Source: Rubrolithibacter sp043763625 (GTDB taxonomy: Bacteria > Bacteroidota > Bacteroidia > Sphingobacteriales > Sphingobacteriaceae). Taken from it: a stretch of DNA of 64,000 nucleotides. A program made the position numbers and the translations under genes. The stretch lies in assembly GCA_043763625.1 (NCBI GenBank), contig JAYULL010000171.1:23999-87998 (forward strand). The letters are read 5' to 3'. The first letter of the stretch is position 1; each line of letters starts with the position of its first letter. Below are positions 61,053 to 64,000 of the stretch, one piece after another. Below the pieces are notes generated by a model that ran no database searches, had not been told where the DNA came from, and saw only the letters and a list, made by a program, of their open reading frames with translations.

Positions 61053-63248
61053 TTAGAAAATATTATCTAAATTTATCAATTCCTGTTCTCTAAAATATCG
61101 GTCCAAAGCATTATCCAAACTTGGTAATAACATACCTCTTTCGCTGTTCAGAACGCTGTACAAGGGCCGAGCCGCTCTAAGTGTCATAGAAGTTAAAGGA
61201 ACGGAATCTATAAAATCTTCGCTGCAACCCCCTCTTACCGCCACATCACGAGCTAAGTTCGCCCAAGTAGTTTCGCCGGGATTTGAAAGATGCCAAACCC
61301 CCGATTCATCATCAATCATCAGATCTAGACCGGCATTTACCAGATCCGGAACATAGGTAGGAGAGATATAAATGTCGTTTATGGCACTAAAGCGATTATG
61401 GCTTTTCACCGAGTTTAACACGAGATGAACAAAATTATGTTGATCCCAAGGCCCGAAAAAAGCGCTCGTTCGGATTACTAAAGCCGAAGGATTATTTTCT
61501 AAAACCAGCTTTTCTGCCAGTGCCTTACTTCTGCCGTAAATGTTAAGTGGTGCAACACGGTCACTCTCTAAGTATGAGTTTCTTTTTTCCCCGTCGAAAA
61601 CCAAGTCCGAAGAAAAAGTAAGAAATTTAACCCCGTATTTTTTTGCAAGTCCGGCAATGTTTGCGGGGCCGGTGGCATTTGCGGAAAAGCAGCTTTCGGG
61701 ATCGCCTTCCGCATCATCGACACGCACAAATCCTGCAGCATTAATTATGGCCCAAGGCCGTTTTTCCAGGATAATTTTTTCGATTTGATCACGGTTCAGA
61801 ATATTCATCTCTTCCCGACCTAGAAGGTAATGATGAATACCTCGCAACTTACAAATTCGAGAGAAGGCCTTTCCTAAAGTTCCGGTTTTACCCAAAATAA
61901 GTACCGGTTGAGATGACCGGTTTTCTGAAGTTACAGTTTTCTTAAGCTTTTTGTGTAAGTACAAAATTCGAATATCTCTGCGCCACCAACCTTCACTTTC
62001 TAACAAAGGATGCTTATATTCTTCTCCCTTTGAAAACGATTTTAACATGCTTGCTAAAACAGTTTTACGCGGTCCCCCCCTCCGAATATCAAATATTCCC
62101 GGTTCATATATTCCGGGAGGAGAAGTAAGAAGCTTAGTCCACCCATGCGAACCTAAAAGCGCCCAGGCCGTTATGGCTCTTAGGTCAACGCCTTCTTCCC
62201 GAAGTTCATTGGCTGTTTTGTAAATTTCATCCAGCCAGCGCATCTGTTCTTCCCGCGTGCATCCCATATGTACTTCTGTTAAAACCATCGGGATTTTAAA
62301 TCTTTCCCAAGCTTCTTTTAACAAAACTTTGGCGCCGGATTCTTCCTTTAGCTTTACCCTTACAGCTTCTACATCGGCATAAATAAATTTACCGTTACTG
62401 CCGTAAGTACAATTCGGGAAGTTTTTGGTTCTTTCGTCGAGGTAGCGTTCTGAGGTTGCATAATGGTTGAAACCGATAATATCAGGAGGACAATTTTTCT
62501 CCCAAAAGAACTCGAAGTCTTTTGCTTCAAAACCTATCTCCATAAAATAGTCCCATAAACTGTGCCCGGGCTTTACCTTTCCGCAAAGAAAATCGAATCC
62601 CAACCAGCGGCGCCTGTTTTCGTAGTTTGCTTGAGGTTGTAGTTTTTTAGTACTATAGGTTTTGCTCAAATCTTCTGATTGAACAAGCTTTGCATTTGGA
62701 TTAACTTTTCGAATAGCTTCCATTGCAAGAATCGTAGCCTTGCACTCGTTCATTAAAATTTTAATAAAGCTTATAGTATCATGCTTGTGAGGATACCAAT
62801 GGCCATATAAACCACAAAAACGAGCTGTAGTAAGCGGTTCATTTATTGGGGTGTAATGCTCAATCCAAGGGAATTTTTCAGCAACCTTCTTTGCATATGC
62901 AGCCAAACCCGGAGCAAAATTTTCGCTTTCTATAGTAGCATATACCGGACCGCTGCCATGGTGGACCAATCCTATAACAGGATCAATTCTAAGCTCCAGC
63001 AACTTTTTTAAATTCCTTTCCGCATTACTGAAGTCTATAACAATATTAGACTGAGGCTGATGCTTTTCCCATACAACCGGATACCTTATTTTTTTGATAC
63101 CTAAACCGGCGAATAGCTCTAAGTCGTTTTCACGATCGTAATGCCCTGAATATTCAAGTTGATCAAAGTAGTTATCACAAACTCTGTTAACCGAACATTC
63201 TATTCCACCCCAGATTTCTAAAACCTGCTTGTTTTCTTTGTCGTTCAT
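61053..63248 (-). CDS. Fusion of a GH1-like glycosidase and an RmlD-like reductase
   Basis: 731 residues from ATG 63248 (MNDKENKQ). The N-terminal 420 residues form a GH1-like barrel with the acid/base Glu137 in YTPINEPLTT and the nucleophile Glu325 in MVLTEVHMG. Residues about 448-731 form an NAD(P)-dependent extended SDR similar to dTDP-4-dehydrorhamnose reductase: GKTGTLGKAF (453-462), FSSDLVFDG, and Tyr571/Lys575 in IYGRSKALAE. The two activities joined in one chain point to a surface-glycan or glycolipid role, also suggested by the adjacent glycosyltransferase. Confidence 0.88.
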   Translation of the reverse strand: MNDKENKQVLEIWGGIECSVNRVCDNYFDQLEYSGHYDRENDLELFAGLGIKKIRYPVVWEKHQPQSNIVIDFSNAERNLKKLLELRIDPVIGLVHHGSGPVYATIESENFAPGLAAYAKKVAEKFPWIEHYTPINEPLTTARFCGLYGHWYPHKHDTISFIKILMNECKATILAMEAIRKVNPNAKLVQSEDLSKTYSTKKLQPQANYENRRRWLGFDFLCGKVKPGHSLWDYFMEIGFEAKDFEFFWEKNCPPDIIGFNHYATSERYLDERTKNFPNCTYGSNGKFIYADVEAVRVKLKEESGAKVLLKEAWERFKIPMVLTEVHMGCTREEQMRWLDEIYKTANELREEGVDLRAITAWALLGSHGWTKLLTSPPGIYEPGIFDIRRGGPRKTVLASMLKSFSKGEEYKHPLLESEGWWRRDIRILYLHKKLKKTVTSENRSSQPVLILGKTGTLGKAFSRICKLRGIHHYLLGREEMNILNRDQIEKIILEKRPWAIINAAGFVRVDDAEGDPESCFSANATGPANIAGLAKKYGVKFLTFSSDLVFDGEKRNSYLESDRVAPLNIYGRSKALAEKLVLENNPSALVIRTSAFFGPWDQHNFVHLVLNSVKSHNRFSAINDIYISPTYVPDLVNAGLDLMIDDESGVWHLSNPGETTWANLARDVAVRGGCSEDFIDSVPLTSMTLRAARPLYSVLNSERGMLLPSLDNALDRYFREQELINLDNIF

Positions 63249-63300
63249 ACTAATTCCGTTGTCCCACCTCCGCAAACAGAAAATCGCAGACTATTTTAAA

Positions 63301-64000
63301 TTAGGCACTCAAAGAAACTGTGATACGGCCGTTTTGTGCTTGCCGGATTAAATTAGTCATGTCTTTATAAGTTTGATCCCATGATCCTTTTGAAAGGAAT
63401 GAATCTACTTTTGCCTGCCATTTTTGGCGATTTTTATTTTGTAATTCAGTTTCTGCAGCAATAACGAACTCCCTGGCATTGCGAACAATATTTACTACTC
63501 CTAATTTTCCGTAGGGATTGACAACATCCCGGATCGGAGTTGAAATTACAGGAATCCCGGCGGCCAAATATTCAGGAGTTTTTGTGGGACTTATAAAGCG
63601 TGTTGATTCATTAAGCATAAACGGTATCATCGCTACATCCCATCCCGACAAATATTCCGGTAATTGTTCGTAACTCTTGCCTCCTAAATAATGTATATTG
63701 CTGTTTTTAGGCAAGATATCAGGGTTGATTTTAACTATCGGCCCGATTAAAATAAATTGCCAATCCGGTTTAAGTGTTGCAGCCTCACCAATAAGCTTGT
63801 AATCGAATCGTTCGTCTATTACACCGTAAAAACCCAAACGAGGGCCTGCAATATTCACTTGGTCTTGAGGTTGAGTCTTTTGAGTGCGTGCTTTTTGGAA
63901 GTGCTTTTTATCGATACTGCTCGGGAAGGGATGAATATTTTGATGTCTGTTCTTTTTAGCCTCGTATAAAGAATGGCCGCCTGTAAATACAACATCTGCC
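63301..64000 (-). CDS. Partial glycosyltransferase (GT-B type)
   Basis: The frame is open to the end of the window: beyond the GTG at 63858 it continues as ADVVFTGGHSLYEAKK...NIHPFPSSIDKKHFQKAR, the end of an N-terminal GT-B domain. The C-terminal domain follows with LGFYGVIDERFDYKLI, FILIGPIVKI, NIHYLGGKSYEQLPEYL and the donor-site block SPTKTPEYLAAGIPVIST. This is the glycosyltransferase group common in sugar gene clusters. The N-terminus lies outside the window. It ends 53 bases before the fusion gene and is in the same direction. Confidence 0.9.
   Translation of the reverse strand, partial: ADVVFTGGHSLYEAKKNRHQNIHPFPSSIDKKHFQKARTQKTQPQDQVNIAGPRLGFYGVIDERFDYKLIGEAATLKPDWQFILIGPIVKINPDILPKNSNIHYLGGKSYEQLPEYLSGWDVAMIPFMLNESTRFISPTKTPEYLAAGIPVISTPIRDVVNPYGKLGVVNIVRNAREFVIAAETELQNKNRQKWQAKVDSFLSKGSWDQTYKDMTNLIRQAQNGRITVSLSA

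Overview
The window is a chromosomal piece of a member of the Bacteroidota, most like a Sphingobacteriales/Chitinophagales-type organism. The evidence is the arginine operon with the ArgF' transcarbamylase variant, a gliding-motility C-terminal sorting domain, DUF4292, paired TatA-like genes, a four-helix-bundle (23S IVS-type) protein, GH127, a TspO homologue, and promoters of the TTG-N19-21-TAnnTTTG type. Base composition is moderately AT-rich, with one clearly GC-richer island (about 1.4-3.9 kb).

Region 1 (1-16.6 kb) is an accessory, repeat-rich stretch: the tail of a DUF262-like gene, two decayed RAYT/Y1 transposase remnants with their palindromic leaders, a GC-rich Gfo/Idh/MocA oxidoreductase plus TIM-barrel isomerase pair, a TlpA-like thioredoxin, an ABC exporter, tspO, an ATP-grasp protein, a frameshifted T9SS C-terminal-domain fragment, an SGNH esterase, a GH127 arabinofuranosidase and two dead tyrosine recombinases. 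Intergenic spaces are full of palindromic repeats of several families.

Region 2 (16.6-22.4 kb) is an arginine operon: GNAT acyltransferase, argG, argC, a four-helix-bundle gene, argD, argF'. argG, argC (twice) and argF' carry short palindromic repeats inserted in frame, and one insertion makes argG run into argC. Residue Val90 of ArgF' predicts N-succinylornithine as substrate. No argB, argE or argH is present here.

Region 3 (22.9-26.4 kb, minus strand) is a probable copper/metal-stress RiPP operon of the bufferin/oxazolin (HvfABC) type: ECF sigma factor, zinc-binding anti-sigma, a Cys/Lys/Gly-rich precursor peptide with five KCG units, a DUF692 multinuclear iron oxidase (MNIO), its DUF2063 partner and a DoxX membrane protein.

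Region 4 (26.5-46.4 kb) is mostly core: ettA, clpC, two tatA-like genes, an EnvC-like protein, DUF4292 lipoprotein, TPR protein, dut, a flippase, acylphosphatase, a nitronate monooxygenase-like enzyme, an amidohydrolase, rlmN, comF, glyA, glf, pdhB and an Lrp/AsnC regulator.

Region 5 (46.5-48.5 kb) is a class II tRNA-like gene whose 3' end is duplicated as an 84-bp direct repeat around a 1.7-kb element that holds an integrase fragment and a lipoprotein.

Region 6 (48.6-64 kb) has an acyl-CoA dehydrogenase, a frameshifted histidine kinase, a second kinase, a type III polyketide synthase/methyltransferase/flavoprotein/UbiA cluster, an M16 peptidase, a RES-Xre toxin-antitoxin pair, a fusion of a GH1-like glycosidase to an RmlD-like reductase, and a partial glycosyltransferase. 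All calls come from reading the sequence and recalled family knowledge; no database search was run.
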